In this document: positions 43,115 to 53,929 of the stretch, in pieces | Position numbering within the stretch: position 1 is the stretch's first letter | Layout of the letters: each line of letters begins with the position of its first letter | Assembly: GCA_024509875.1 (NCBI GenBank) | Contig: JAMPIV010012441.1 | Span: forward strand, 248,001 to 312,000 | Direction: 5' to 3' | Source of the DNA: Oreohelix idahoensis | Lineage: Eukaryota; Mollusca; Gastropoda; Stylommatophora; Oreohelicidae | DNA length: 64,000 nucleotides | Notes under the pieces: generated by a model | The model's database searches: none | What the model was told of the DNA's origin: nothing | What the model saw: only the letters and a program-made list of their open reading frames with translations | Translations under genes and position numbers: made by a program

Positions 43115-43299
43115 TACAGCTATTGAATATGTACAAACTGTCTACATTTACAGCAATTAGTCAGTTACAGCCGATTAACACTTACAGACTACATTTACAG
43201 CACATTTATAAGTTACAGCTATTTAACAATAACATACTATCTACATTGACTGCCATTAATCATTTAAAGCCATCAAAATATTACAAGCTGTTTATATTT

Positions 43300-43845
43300 A
43301 AACCCGGGGCTTACATGATATCAACCTCCAGCATGAGAATGGAGGTAGAGGCAGCTGTCTGAGACTTTATTACCAAAGGCAGTTATTGTATCAGACTCAC
43401 AATCCCTGCTTCGAAAGTTCCAAAATGGATGGCTCAGACATGAATGGAAAACCTCCATAAAAGCATCAAATCTTCAAGAACTAATATGGATCTACTGTCC
43501 TGGTCATGCAGGAGTACGCAGCAATGAAAGAGCTGACAAACTAGCTTCGAGCACCCATAAAAGGTGCATTGGACATGGATAAGAGAGAAATACTGAGGGC
43601 AATTCATGATCGCCTATTAGAGAATGACACTGCAATCGATGAATCATCAAGGCTAAGACTGCTGGAATTTGGCATCAAACGTAAGACCAGCAGAGATGGA
43701 CGTATGAGAGAATGCATCCGGCGTGTATACAACCAGTGCGCAACAGGAACTATTAGCATTCATACACTTCGACATTTGCTAAGGGAGACTAAGCACCTAT
43801 GGGTTTGCCCTGAGTGCAGTGACGTCGATTCTGATCAACAATAAC
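43300..43845 (+). pseudogene. LINE RNase H-like end, fragment
   Basis: Plus-strand copy of the same protein as at 60415-61310. Broken frames give PGAYMISTSSMRMEVEAAV, then an open 91-codon tail (43569-43844) with LRLLEFGIKRKTSRDGRMRE and SIHTLRHLLRETKHLWVCPE, ending CPECSDVDSD. 3' tail CAACAATAACAATAAATAA. The catalytic part is frameshifted. It lies in BRIP1 intron 2. Confidence 0.7.
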
Positions 43846-43984
43846 AATAAATAATAAAGATCTACCTACAATTACAAAACATCACATCATTAAAAAAAAC
43901 AGCAAACAAAGAAACAAGGGGGGGGGGGGAATGGGAAAGCTTGCAGCGTTTGGGATGATATTTAATTTATTCTTTATTTGTCAC

Positions 43985-44358
43985 TAGTAATTTGTGTTAC
44001 TAAAACTTCACTAGACCATGACTTTCCCGCTGTACCCTTCCTAAGATTTTCTTGTTAAAAAAGTTAGGACTAATTAAAAAAACTATAAAAAAAAAACACT
44101 TACATATGAGTTTGAAATTTTAATTAACTCTACAATAATTTGACAGCCTCTGTGTTGCCATAGTCAGGTATCTGTAATTAGAGGCACTACAAATCTTAAT
44201 TATAACCCATTAGAGCAGTGTTTCTTAACCAGGGGTACATGCACCCCCCTGGGAGTGCAAACGTGAATTCAGTACTGAAGTTTAGCCATATTTTGTAAAG
44301 AACACTTTCTCAAAATATAATTGTATCCTGCTTTCCTGGCATATTTTGCAAGTTAGAA
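43985..44358 (+). repeat. Dispersed repeat R4
   Basis: Close copy of 55662-56062 (shared TAAAACTTCACTAGACCATG, GCCATAGTCAGGTATCTG, TTAGAGCAGTGTTTCTTAAC). The string CAGTGTTTCTTAACCAGGGG resembles a hAT terminus, so R4 may be the end of a hAT-type element. Confidence 0.75.
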
Positions 44359-44359
44359 G

Positions 44360-44545
44360 ATAATGAGGTGCAAGGCTTCTTAAGATGCTGTAAAGGTGTC
44401 AAAGCTTCTTAAAATGCTGTAAAGCTGTCAAAGCTTCTTAAGATGCTGTAAAGGTGTCAAAGCTTCTTAAGATGCTGTAAAGGTGTCAAAGCTTCTTAAA
44501 ATGCTGTAAAGGTGTCAAAGCTTCTTAAGATGCTGTAAAGGCGTG
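44360..44545. repeat. Minisatellite, about 29-bp unit
   Basis: Six copies of CTTCTTAAGATGCTGTAAAG + GTGTCAAAG, directly left of element C. Confidence 0.9.
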
Positions 44546-44655
44546 CTGGAGCTCTAAAAGGTTAAGAGCAGGATATTTTTCTACTCACTAAATAAAAACA
44601 CGAATTATAAGAACATATCTTAAAGTACAGTATTCATGTAGAAATATTATACACT

Positions 44656-46912
44656 TTTGCAAATTATAACGTTTCACGTTGATAGTAAAAGCCTACTGCT
44701 TCAATACCCACTTTCTACGATAAAACGTGTACTGCCTTTCTAAGAAAAACCTTGAGATACGCAGCTGACCTAGATTTAAAATTCCATTCATGTCATTTTA
44801 AACTACGTTACAAAAACGAAAGACAGATGGACTAAGGATAGAAAGAAAGGGAGGGGCTGAAAGCCGGAACGCAGGCAATACTACCACAGTCTCGCGATAC
44901 ACAATTACTACCATCACGCGTGTAAGGCCACAAGCACTAGCTTTTTTTCAAATCGACAGTGATAAACAACACTACCCATACAAGAGTTAGTTTTTAAAAA
45001 CCTGAAAATTCTTATTAGGAAATATGACATTATACAGGTTTACGTTTGAAAACATTACAGTACCCAGACACCACATCGTATTCGAAGTGAACAGGAGGTA
45101 GTAAAAAATGCATATTTTGAACGCAGCCCCTTGGCCCCATTAAATTTATATATTTGGGTTCCTTGGGACTTGCTGACAAAGAATATGTTAAACGTTACGC
45201 AAATGGTCTAGGAATTAACAAATTGTAACCAGGAGAAATAGTGAGGGATGTCAGACAACACCAAAATCAGAATCGCTCAGTGGCAGATTTTCACACCACC
45301 ATTGTACGGAAAATAGGCTGACATGTTACCTCCTATTTGATTGGCGGAAAGTAAATGTAAGGCTAAACACGATTAGTCGGACTATAAATACTATCTTTTG
45401 TTGTTAGGGGAGACGGAAGGAAGAGTACTTTTTTTTCAAACGCTTGGGTAAACATGGCACGATTGGTTAGACCCGCCAATATAGTCAATCAGAGGCGTCA
45501 GGTCAGCACCACATGTTCAAATAAACTTACTAAAGAACCAGTGCGTTGAGTGCCAGTGCATATTTTTCTAAATAAAAGCCTGGGATATCGGCAGATCGAA
45601 ATTGTGCTATATTCATTGCCATTCAACGTAACTGTGTATTATTCCATGAATTGTGGTAAGCTTGAAATATTTGACATCTTTTTAATGAAAATTGAATGTA
45701 AATTGATAATTTATGTCTGTATATATGTGTGGTTCAGTAGCGAACATGAGGTAAAGCCTATATAGTGCTCCAACCTGAACAGAAGGTGTCGGAGGAAAGT
45801 AAAACTACATGGAATTGCCAAACAGTACACTGACACCTATTTTATTGACTAGAAAGAAATAATGCTGGAATTGCAGAGGCGTAGTAACCATTAGGGAGGA
45901 GTATACTGGTGAAAATTGTTTCAGATGAAGATAGCAGTTGGCCTACCGCTCTGAACTCAGTGTTTGTTATGTATTGTGTTCAGTCTGGAAATTTACTATA
46001 AATTAGTTCTGAAATAGGAGGTACAACCTTCTTGTTTCAGGGACCGTGGTCCTAAAGTTATTGAGCAGCACCTGGTCTGAACTTTGCTGAACCTAGAGGC
46101 TGACAGCTTACTCCTGGGTCCAGATAGTGACCAGTGAGGTGTCTCCAGAACACAGGGAGGCTATCGAGCAGAGGAGTCTTTTCCTGCCGCCATCACGAAA
46201 GATAAGCGTCCGTGGCCAGAGGAGCTCAACATTATGCCCCCCCTCAAAATCTGACTTTATAATAAAACAGAGGGAAAATACAGTGTTTAAATTGATAGGA
46301 ACTGTGAACTTTTCCCCATACTATTGCCAAGTTAAACAAACACTTGAAGTCATGATGACAAATAACAACATAGCTTGAAAGAACAAAACCAGTATTACCT
46401 CATATTACTACTACACAACTGACACACATAGGATAATATTAATAAAATATGTCACTACAAGGTTCATATTGATAAATTCTGTACATATAACTTGTAATTA
46501 AAATTGATTGTGATTCCTGGTTCACTTTGTATTTGAATCAGGACACATATATATTAGTGACAGTAATTAATACATATATATATATTTGAAAATTTACCAG
46601 TGCCTCATTTAAGAATAGTCTTATAGAGTGTTAAATGTGTGTGAGTGTCCCAGTGTTGTCAAGTGTGGTGGAATAAATTAAATTGTTTATCTGTCTGTTG
46701 TTGTTGTGACTTACACTTCATCATATACATACCCTAGACATTTAACGTAGTCATCACAAAATTTCCAGAATAATTCTGACTGAGTTATAATGTGGTAGCA
46801 AGTAAGGTTATCTGTAGAACACTACACCTATTAGATACAGATACCTTCACAGCTGATCTCAGTCAGTACACTAAGTCCCCTATAGATATTTATAACATCC
46901 CACTTTACCACA
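44656..46912 (+). repeat. Element C 5' LTR (5' truncated)
   Basis: Matches 51743-53929 of the 3' LTR. The first about 145 bp (from TGTCGTG) are missing; the minisatellite at 44360 and an AT-rich spacer lie there instead. It keeps a 70-bp segment (after GGGGCTGAAAGC, 44874-44945) that the 3' LTR has lost between AAGC/AGC repeats. TATAAA at about 45385 in CGGACTATAAATACTATC is a possible promoter. Ends TTTACCACA. Confidence 0.88.
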
Positions 46913-46917
46913 TATAT

Positions 46918-46937
46918 TGGGGTCTCGCTCCAGGGAT
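46918..46937 (+). promoter_or_regulatory. Element C primer-binding site
   Basis: TGGGGTCTCGCTCCAGGGAT starts 5 bp after the LTR end; it begins with TGG and matches the element B site at 18 of 20 bases. The tRNA was not identified. Confidence 0.75.
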
Positions 46938-47086
46938 ATTGAACTTTCTCCTGTTATATATATTGGGAATAATAAAGAATTAAAAGGTATCCTTGGGTGG
47001 AAATAAATAAGGTTGAGCTCTCAGTGCCTGTAGTGTCCTTAGATAATTATTGAAAGATTGAATTGTTTACAATTGTATGTTAGACA

Positions 47087-48271
47087 ATGGCCGACTTGGC
47101 AAAATTTCGATCTGCTGCTGTACAGACTGCGAAAGAGTTAGGAATGGACGGGCAAATTATTATTGCTTATGTCACTGCTGAATGTGACAAATATATTGAA
47201 CGGGAAGAAAGAAGATTAGAAAAAGAGGCCGAAAGAAAGTTAGAGGCTGAAAAGGAAATTAAGAGGTTGCAGATTGAGGCTGAGGCTAAGAGGTTGCAGA
47301 TTGAGGCTGACAAAGAGGCTAAAGCATTGGAAGCAGAAAGAGAAGAGAAGAAATTAGCTGCAGAAAGAGAAGAGAAGAAATTAGCTGCAGAAAGGGAAGA
47401 CAAGAGATTAACTGCAGAGAGGGAAGCAGAAAAGGAGGAGAAGAGATTACAAAGGGAACATGAGTTACGACTAAGGGAGTTTGAGTTTCAAGGCCATGCT
47501 CCTGAAATTGGGGCCAGTCCCTTTACCTCTGATGCCACTGCTAGCCAGGGAGCCTCAACCTCAGCTATGAATTTTCATTTAGATCATTTCGTTGAGAAAG
47601 ACGATGATATTGAGAGCTATTTAAATAGATATGAACTATTAGCTACCACATATGGGTTAGAGAGAGAAAGGTGGAGCTTAAAGTTATCTCAAGGTCTTCG
47701 TGGGGCAGCTTATGAAGTTTTTGCCAAAATGAGCAGAGGTGATCAGGAAAATTATGACATGTTAAAGCAGGCTCTTTTGTTAAGATATGAAAAGAACGCA
47801 GAATTTTATAGGAAAAAATTTAGGAATGCTAAACTACTGTCAGGTGAAACTTATCACCAGTTCTCTGCATGGTTAGAGACATACTTGGAGAAATGGACTT
47901 CTCTGGGGAAAACCCAAGATCTTAAGGAAATGGTCCTTATAGAACACCTAAGAGAGTCCATGGCTCCAGACCTGAGAAAGTTTCTCATGGAACAAGGTGC
48001 AGAGAGGCTGGGTGAGTTGCTAAATGTTGCAGAAAGGTATCAAGCGGCTCAGGCAGAGGTATCAGGTAATAAAAAGAAACAGGTAGAAAATTTTAGGGCA
48101 CCACAGAACTTTAATAAATTTGATCCTAGAGATCAAAACAAAGGTAAGCACCAGTTTGATAGGCCACGGTATGACAATAAAAATAAAACCCCACAATTCG
48201 ATGAAAGGAAATATGATGAAAGAAAATCTTTCAACCAAGGAAAAAGGTGGTGTAAAAAAATTGTAAGATGA
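47087..48271 (+). CDS. Element C Gag (coiled coil plus SCAN-like capsid)
   Basis: The 394-codon frame starts MADLAKFRSAAVQTAKELGM, soon after the primer-binding site. Residues about 35-130 are a highly charged coiled coil with three copies of a LAAEREEKK-like unit (element B has about six). Residues about 160-330 are an all-helical capsid with HFVEKDDDIESYLNRYELLA, LRGAAYEVFAKMSRGDQENY and KWTSLGKTQDLKEMVLIEHL. It resembles SCAN domains, which are thought to derive from the capsid of Gmr1-like gypsy elements. A basic Asn/Lys-rich stretch leads to the zinc knuckle, which is cut in half by a frame change in an A7 run at about 48255; its second half opens the next ORF. Confidence 0.88.
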   Translation: MADLAKFRSAAVQTAKELGMDGQIIIAYVTAECDKYIEREERRLEKEAERKLEAEKEIKRLQIEAEAKRLQIEADKEAKALEAEREEKKLAAEREEKKLAAEREDKRLTAEREAEKEEKRLQREHELRLREFEFQGHAPEIGASPFTSDATASQGASTSAMNFHLDHFVEKDDDIESYLNRYELLATTYGLERERWSLKLSQGLRGAAYEVFAKMSRGDQENYDMLKQALLLRYEKNAEFYRKKFRNAKLLSGETYHQFSAWLETYLEKWTSLGKTQDLKEMVLIEHLRESMAPDLRKFLMEQGAERLGELLNVAERYQAAQAEVSGNKKKQVENFRAPQNFNKFDPRDQNKGKHQFDRPRYDNKNKTPQFDERKYDERKSFNQGKRWCKKIVR

Positions 48272-50211
48272 ACAATCATGACACTGACCATTGTAGAAGG
48301 AAACCTCCTCATTGTGCTGCTATGACATCTGGGAAAAAGGAAAAAAAGGTCAAACCTGCAGAACTACAGGAACCATACCATCCCCCAGTGTGTGAAGATG
48401 TCATCTGTAATGGTGTCACTAGAAGGTGTTTATATGATACCGGTTTAGATTACGATTCCGTTGTGAGTTCTCACCTGGTGCAGGCCGATCAATACACCAC
48501 AGAAACAGTGGAGATTCAAACTGCAACCAAGGATGTAGCTACCATGACACTTCCCGTCGCCTGGATAAAGGTGAAAACGCGATATGTGGAAGGAATCATA
48601 AAAGCAGCAGTGATAAATGAGCCAATCTACCCTCTGATATTGGGGTGTAGATATGTCTTCTTGGGGAATCCCAAGAGACCTGTGATATTGGCAACAGTGC
48701 AGACCAGATCACAGTCTAAAAAGGAGGAGGATAATCCAATAAATACTCATCCAGATGAGATGAGGAAGGCACAGGCTGAGGACAAAACACTCAAGCCGTG
48801 TTTCAAGAAGTTGCCCAAATCTCATACACCTCCAGGCAAGGGAGAATTTTATATGAAGAACAAGCTGATATATAGGAAGGCTGGATCTGAATCCAATGGT
48901 CACGGACAGCTGGTCCTTCCCACTTCATATAGGACTAAAGTGTTGGAACTAGGGCATGCGATTCCCTTCAGTGATCATATGGGGATCAGCGCAACAGGAC
49001 AGCATATAGCTTGTCACTATTTCTGGCCAGGAATAACTGAAGATATCAAACGATATGTAAAATCCTGTCCAGAGTGCCAACGAGTAGCACCTAAACATTG
49101 GACTGCACCAGCAACTCTGGGGGAAATGCCCATAGTGGGAACACCCTTTGAGAGAGTTGCCGTGGATCTTGTGGGACCTCTCACCCGAACCAAGAGAAGG
49201 AACAGCTACATTCTGACTCTGGTGGACACTTGTTCTATGTGGGGAGAGGCGGTAGCCCTGTCATCGATTGATTCTAAACATGTGGCAGAGGCATTACTCA
49301 CAATTTTCACAAGGTTAGGCTTTCCCAATCAAATCTTGACTGATAATGGCTCTCAGTTCAAGGGGAAACTAACTGAAGAAGTTTTCAGGATCTTCCAGGC
49401 CAAACACTTCCATTGTAGTGTGTACCACCCCCAAGGGAACGGCCAAGTGGAAAGATTTAATGGCACGTTGATGTCAATCCTGAGAAAATTGGCACACGAA
49501 AAACCAGATACATGGGACCAGTACCTTCACGCCGCCCTCTTTGCTTATCGGGAGGTACCCCATAGTTCAACCGGTATGGCCCTGGCAACATTATTGTTTA
49601 GAAGGCCAATAAAAGGTCCACTCGAAGCTCTGTTAAGAACGTGGACTGATGAAAAAGCAGAGGAAAATATTACATCCTCATACCAATATGTGAATGAGCT
49701 GACCACTCGTTTAAAAACTGGCTGGAAACTTGCCAATGAAAATTTGAAACAAGCCAGGAAGAAACATGCTACCTATTATAACAGGAAAGCTAAAGACAGA
49801 GATTTGGCTGTGGGAGAGAAGGTACTGCTTCTTCTCCCCGGTAGTCAGAATAAGTTACAAATTGGATGGCAAGGTCCATATACAGTTCTAGAGAAGGTGT
49901 CTAGAACAAATTATAAGATAGATAAGAAGGGGAAAGAAAAAATCTATCATGTGAATCTCCTGAAGAAATATTTGGAAAGAGAACATCAGGAAGAGACACA
50001 CTTGTTGACCTTGTCCATTGCCATGGAGATGAAAAAGGAACCACTTTCATCATTTGAATATCCATTACACCCCTGTGAGACAGCGGCACAGGTGAAAATC
50101 AGTACACATTTAACGAAAACTCAGAAAGAGAGAGTGCAACAGGTTCTAGATAATCATGCAGAGGTGTTAACAGACCGACCAGGCATACAAACTTATTGGA
50201 ATATGATATGA
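48268..50211 (+). CDS. Element C protease-integrase
   Basis: Overlaps gag by 4 bases in the -1 frame. It opens with the second half of a CCHC knuckle (NNHDTDHCRRK). The aspartic protease has LYDTG at about residues 55-59. Integrase follows: HHCC finger (H-x-IPFSDHMG, CHYFWPG, SCPEC), then the core with AVDLVGPL (D about 300), LTDNGSQF (D about 359) and GQVERFNGTL (E about 395), so DX58DX35E, all catalytic residues present. The GPY/F module is at about 530-575 (IGWQGPYTVLEK). There is no chromodomain. The frame ends at 50211 because of a 1-base loss near 50183, where B has an extra G. Protease cuts the polyprotein; integrase inserts the cDNA. Confidence 0.9.
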   Translation: MNNHDTDHCRRKPPHCAAMTSGKKEKKVKPAELQEPYHPPVCEDVICNGVTRRCLYDTGLDYDSVVSSHLVQADQYTTETVEIQTATKDVATMTLPVAWIKVKTRYVEGIIKAAVINEPIYPLILGCRYVFLGNPKRPVILATVQTRSQSKKEEDNPINTHPDEMRKAQAEDKTLKPCFKKLPKSHTPPGKGEFYMKNKLIYRKAGSESNGHGQLVLPTSYRTKVLELGHAIPFSDHMGISATGQHIACHYFWPGITEDIKRYVKSCPECQRVAPKHWTAPATLGEMPIVGTPFERVAVDLVGPLTRTKRRNSYILTLVDTCSMWGEAVALSSIDSKHVAEALLTIFTRLGFPNQILTDNGSQFKGKLTEEVFRIFQAKHFHCSVYHPQGNGQVERFNGTLMSILRKLAHEKPDTWDQYLHAALFAYREVPHSSTGMALATLLFRRPIKGPLEALLRTWTDEKAEENITSSYQYVNELTTRLKTGWKLANENLKQARKKHATYYNRKAKDRDLAVGEKVLLLLPGSQNKLQIGWQGPYTVLEKVSRTNYKIDKKGKEKIYHVNLLKKYLEREHQEETHLLTLSIAMEMKKEPLSSFEYPLHPCETAAQVKISTHLTKTQKERVQQVLDNHAEVLTDRPGIQTYWNMI

Positions 50212-51527
50212 AGCTGATAGACCCCACACCTGTCTGTATGAAACCCTATTCGATTCCTTTTGCTAAGGAGAAAGCTTTGAAGGAAGAGATAGACTATTTG
50301 TTGAAGGAAGGAATTATTTCACACAGTGAATCTTCGTATAGTTCCGGTGTTGTACTCCTAAGGAAGCCCTCTGGAGAACATAGACTTTGTATAGATTACA
50401 GGAGACTGAATGCTATTACAGAAGGACAGGTGGATCCATTGCCGGATACAAATCAGTTGTTTGCCAGACTAAATAAAGCTAAATATTTCTCAAAAGTGGA
50501 TCTGAGTAAAGGATACTATCAGATTCCAGTAAAGCCTGAGGTTAGACCATACCTAGCTTTTAGTACCTCAGAAGGACACTATGAGTTTAATAGATTGCCA
50601 TTTGGATTGAAGAATGCGCCTAGTGTCTTCTCTAGAATGATGAGAAAATTATTGGACCCTCTGAATAATCCATGTATCACAAATTTCATGGATGATATCC
50701 TTATAGCAACAGAAACATTTGAGGAACACATTGACTCTCTGAACATGCTGTTTAATCGACTTAGGGAAGCGAATTTAACAGCCCGACCAACCAAATGTTG
50801 CGTTGGATGTAAAGAATTGGAATTCTTGGGACACACAGTTTATCAGGGAAACATGACCCCTGACCCAAAGAATTTAGAGAAACTAAAGAAAGCCCCGAGA
50901 CCACAAACCAAGAAAGACGTGAGATCCTTTGTCTCATTATGTGGTTTCTACCAGAAGTATATCAAAAACTTTAATTCCATATGTGCACCGTTAACTGATT
51001 TGACACGTAAGGGAAATCCAGATCGAATTACATGGACACCACAATGTGAAATGGCTTACCAAGAATTGAAGGAAAAGCTCACAAGTAAACCTATTTTGAA
51101 ATTACCTGACTTAAGTCAAGAATTCATTGTAAGGACAGATGTCAGTAATATTGGGTTAGGTGCAACTCTGCTACAGAGATCAGATGCATTGGATGGGGAA
51201 TTAAGCCCAGTGGCATATGCTAGCAGAAAGTTGAATAAAGCTGAAACCAACTACTCAACTAGCGAAAAAGAATGTCTTGCAGTAATATGGGCGATAAAGA
51301 AATTCAATATTTATCTGTATGGGAAGGCATTTAAGTTGCAAACGGATCACAAACCTTTGTCGTTTCTAGCACAGGCTAGACATGAGAATTCTAGATTACT
51401 CCGTTGGTCATTATTGATGCAGCCATTTGAGTTTAGCATAGAGTATATAAGTGGAAAAACAAATCTGGGAGCGGATTTTTTAAGCCGCCATCCGTGTGAT
51501 GAGAATCACCCTAAACCCCAGGAATAA
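50196..51527 (+). CDS. Element C reverse transcriptase-RNase H
   Basis: 443 codons with a complete RT and RNase H that copy element RNA into DNA. RT motifs: PYSIPFAKEKALKEEIDYLL, HRLCIDYRRLNAITEG, YFSKVDLSKGYYQIPVKP, RLPFGLKNAPSVF, catalytic NFMDDILIA and LEFLGHTVYQG. RNase H: IVRTDVSNIGLGATLLQ, STSEKECLAVIW, LQTDHKPLSFL, ending ADFLSRHPCDENHP. All catalytic acidic residues I can place are present. The start Met is simply the first after the frame break; natural translation would enter from the upstream integrase frame. It is followed at 51585-51597 by the plus-strand primer (purine tract GTGGGGAGGA). Confidence 0.92.
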   Translation: MEYDMKLIDPTPVCMKPYSIPFAKEKALKEEIDYLLKEGIISHSESSYSSGVVLLRKPSGEHRLCIDYRRLNAITEGQVDPLPDTNQLFARLNKAKYFSKVDLSKGYYQIPVKPEVRPYLAFSTSEGHYEFNRLPFGLKNAPSVFSRMMRKLLDPLNNPCITNFMDDILIATETFEEHIDSLNMLFNRLREANLTARPTKCCVGCKELEFLGHTVYQGNMTPDPKNLEKLKKAPRPQTKKDVRSFVSLCGFYQKYIKNFNSICAPLTDLTRKGNPDRITWTPQCEMAYQELKEKLTSKPILKLPDLSQEFIVRTDVSNIGLGATLLQRSDALDGELSPVAYASRKLNKAETNYSTSEKECLAVIWAIKKFNIYLYGKAFKLQTDHKPLSFLAQARHENSRLLRWSLLMQPFEFSIEYISGKTNLGADFLSRHPCDENHPKPQE

Positions 51528-51584
51528 TAAGAAATTTCTCTATGTGTATATAGAATTATAGACTGACATATAACGTCTGTTTTA

Positions 51585-51597
51585 AGTGGGGAGGATT
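51585..51597 (+). promoter_or_regulatory. Polypurine tract of element C
   Basis: AAGTGGGGAGGATT directly precedes the LTR start TGTCGTG; element B has AAGAGGGGAGG at the same place. Confidence 0.7.
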
Positions 51598-53929
51598 TGT
51601 CGTGAGAAATTCTAATCCACATATATAAATTAAAAAGTAAATGTAAAGCCTAACAAATAACTTCAATAAAAGGAAAGAAGAATGGTAAAGAACAGTGCTG
51701 TCACAATGACTGTACTCGAAATCCCCCTTGTTTTCTACTTCGTCTGCAAATTATAACGTTTCACGTTGATAGTAAAAGCCTACTGCTTCAATACCCACTT
51801 TCTACGATAAAACGTGTACTGCCTTTCTAAGAAAAACCTTGAGATACGCAGCTGACCTAGATTTAAAATTCCATTCATGTCATTTTATACACTACGTTAC
51901 CAAAAACGAAAGACAGATGGACTAAGGATAGAAAGAAAGGGAGGGGCTGAAAGCACTAGCTTTTTTCAAATCGACAGTGATAAACAACACTACCCATACG
52001 AGAGTTAGTTTTTAAAAACCTGAAAATTCTTATTAGGAAATATAACATTATACTGGTTTACGTTTGAAAACATTACAGTACCCAGACACCACATCGTATT
52101 CAAAGTGAACAGGAGGTAGTAGAAAATGCATATTTTGAACGCAGCCCCTTGACCCCATTAAATTTATATATTTGGGTTCCTTGGGACTTGCTGACAAAGA
52201 ATATGTTAAATGTTACGCAAATGGTCTAGGAATTAACAAATTGTAGCCAGGAGAAATAGTGAGGGATGTCAGACAACACCAAAATCAGAATCGCTCAGTG
52301 GCAGATTTTCACACCACCATTGTACGGGAAATAGGCTGACATGTTACCTCCTATTTGATTGGCGGAAAGTAAATGTAAGGCTAAACACGATTAGTCGGAC
52401 TATAAATACTATCTTTTGTTGTTAGGGGAGACGGAAGGAAGAGTACTTTTTTTCAAACGCTTGGGTAAACATGGCACGATTGGTTAGACCCGCCAATATA
52501 GTCAATCAGAGGCGTCAGGTCAGCACCACATGTTCAAATAAACTTACTAAAGAACCAGTGCGTTGAGCGCCAGTGCATATTTTTCTAAATAAAAGCCTGG
52601 GATATCGGCAGATCGAAATTGTGCTATATTCATTGCCATTCAACGTAACTGTGTATTATTCCATGAATTGTGGTAAGCTTGAAATATTTGACATCTTTTT
52701 AATGAAAATTGAATGTAAATTGATAATTTATGTCTGTATATATGTGTGGTTCAGTAGCGAACATGAGGTAAAGCCTATATAGTGCTCCAACCTGAACAGA
52801 AGGTGTCAGAGGAAAGTAAAACTACATGGAATTGCCAAACAGTACACTGACACCTATTTTATTGACTAGAAAGAAATAATGCTGGAATTGCAGAGGCGTA
52901 GTAACCATTAGGGAGGAGTATACTGGTGAAAATTGTTTCAGATGAAGATAGCAGTTGGCCTACCGCTCTGAACTCAGTGTTTGTTATGTATTGTGTTCAG
53001 TCTGGAAATTTATTATAAATTAGTTCTGAAATAGGAGGTACAACCTTCTTGTTTCAGGGACCGTGGTCCTAAAGTTATTGAGCAGCACCTGGTCTGAACT
53101 TTGCTGAACCTAGAGGCTGACAGCTTACTCCTGGGTCCAGATAGTGACCAGTGAGGTGTCTCCAGAACACAGGGAGGCTATCGAGCAGAGGAGTCTTTTC
53201 CTGCCGCCATCACGAAAGATAAGCGTCCGTGGCCAGAGGAGCTCAACATTATGCCCCCCCTCAAAATCTGACTTTATAATAAAACAGAGGGAAAATACAG
53301 TGTTTAAATTGATAGGAACTGTGAACTTTTCCCCATACTATTGCCAAGTTAAACAAACACTTGAAGTCATGATGACAAATAACAACATAGCTTGAAAGAA
53401 CAAAACCAGTATTACCTCATATTACTACTACACAACTGACACACATAGGATAATATTAATAAAATATGTCACTACAAGGTTCATATTGATAAATTCTGTA
53501 CATATAACTTGTAATTAAAATTGATTGTGATTCCTGGTTCACTTTGTATTTGAATCAGGACACATATATATTAGTGACAGTAATTAATACATATATATAT
53601 ATTTGAAAATTTACCAGTGCCTCATTTAAGAATAGTCTTATAGAGTGTTAAATGTGTGTGAGTGTCCCAGTGTTGTCAAGTGTGGTGGAATAAATTAAAT
53701 TGTTTATCTGTCTGTTGTTGTTGTGACTTACACTTCATCATATACATACCCTAGACATTTAACGTAGTCATCACAAAATTTCCAGAATAATTCTGACTGA
53801 GTTATAATGTGGTAGCAAGTAAGGTTATCTGTAGAACACTACACCTATTAGATACAGATACCTTCACAGCTGATCTCAGTCAGTACACTAAGTCCCCTAT
53901 AGATATTTATAACATCCCACTTTACCACA
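51598..53929 (+). repeat. Element C 3' LTR
   Basis: 2332 bp, TGTCGTGAG to CCACA. It contains AATAAA at about 53690 and a TATAAA-type box at about 52402. Short frames conserved with the other LTR are a by-product of LTR identity. Confidence 0.9.

Larger units (their letters stand above)
44656..53929 (+). mobile_element. Element C: Ty3 retrotransposon, integrase-first, 2.3-kb LTRs
   Basis: A 9.3-kb LTR retrotransposon in BRIP1 intron 2. Layout: 5' LTR (44656-46912, lacking its first about 145 bp), primer-binding site, gag, protease-integrase, RT-RNase H, purine tract, 3' LTR (51598-53929). The LTRs are offset by 7017 bp and differ at roughly a dozen bases I could see plus one 70-bp deletion. 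Integrase precedes RT, unlike ordinary Ty3/gypsy and as described for Gmr1-like elements. Only two frame breaks separate the three ORFs. No target duplication can be scored because the left end is truncated. Confidence 0.92.

Noticed and set aside
46127..46378. 83-codon frame conserved at 53144-53395, seemingly a conserved small protein
   Set aside because: Both copies lie in the LTRs of element C; conservation is due to LTR identity.
48250..48271. A7 run at the gag-pol overlap as a classical -1 slippery heptamer
   Set aside because: In the gag frame the heptamer reads T AAA AAA, which is not the X XXY YYZ form, and element B reads through the same place in one frame. A plain indel is at least as likely.
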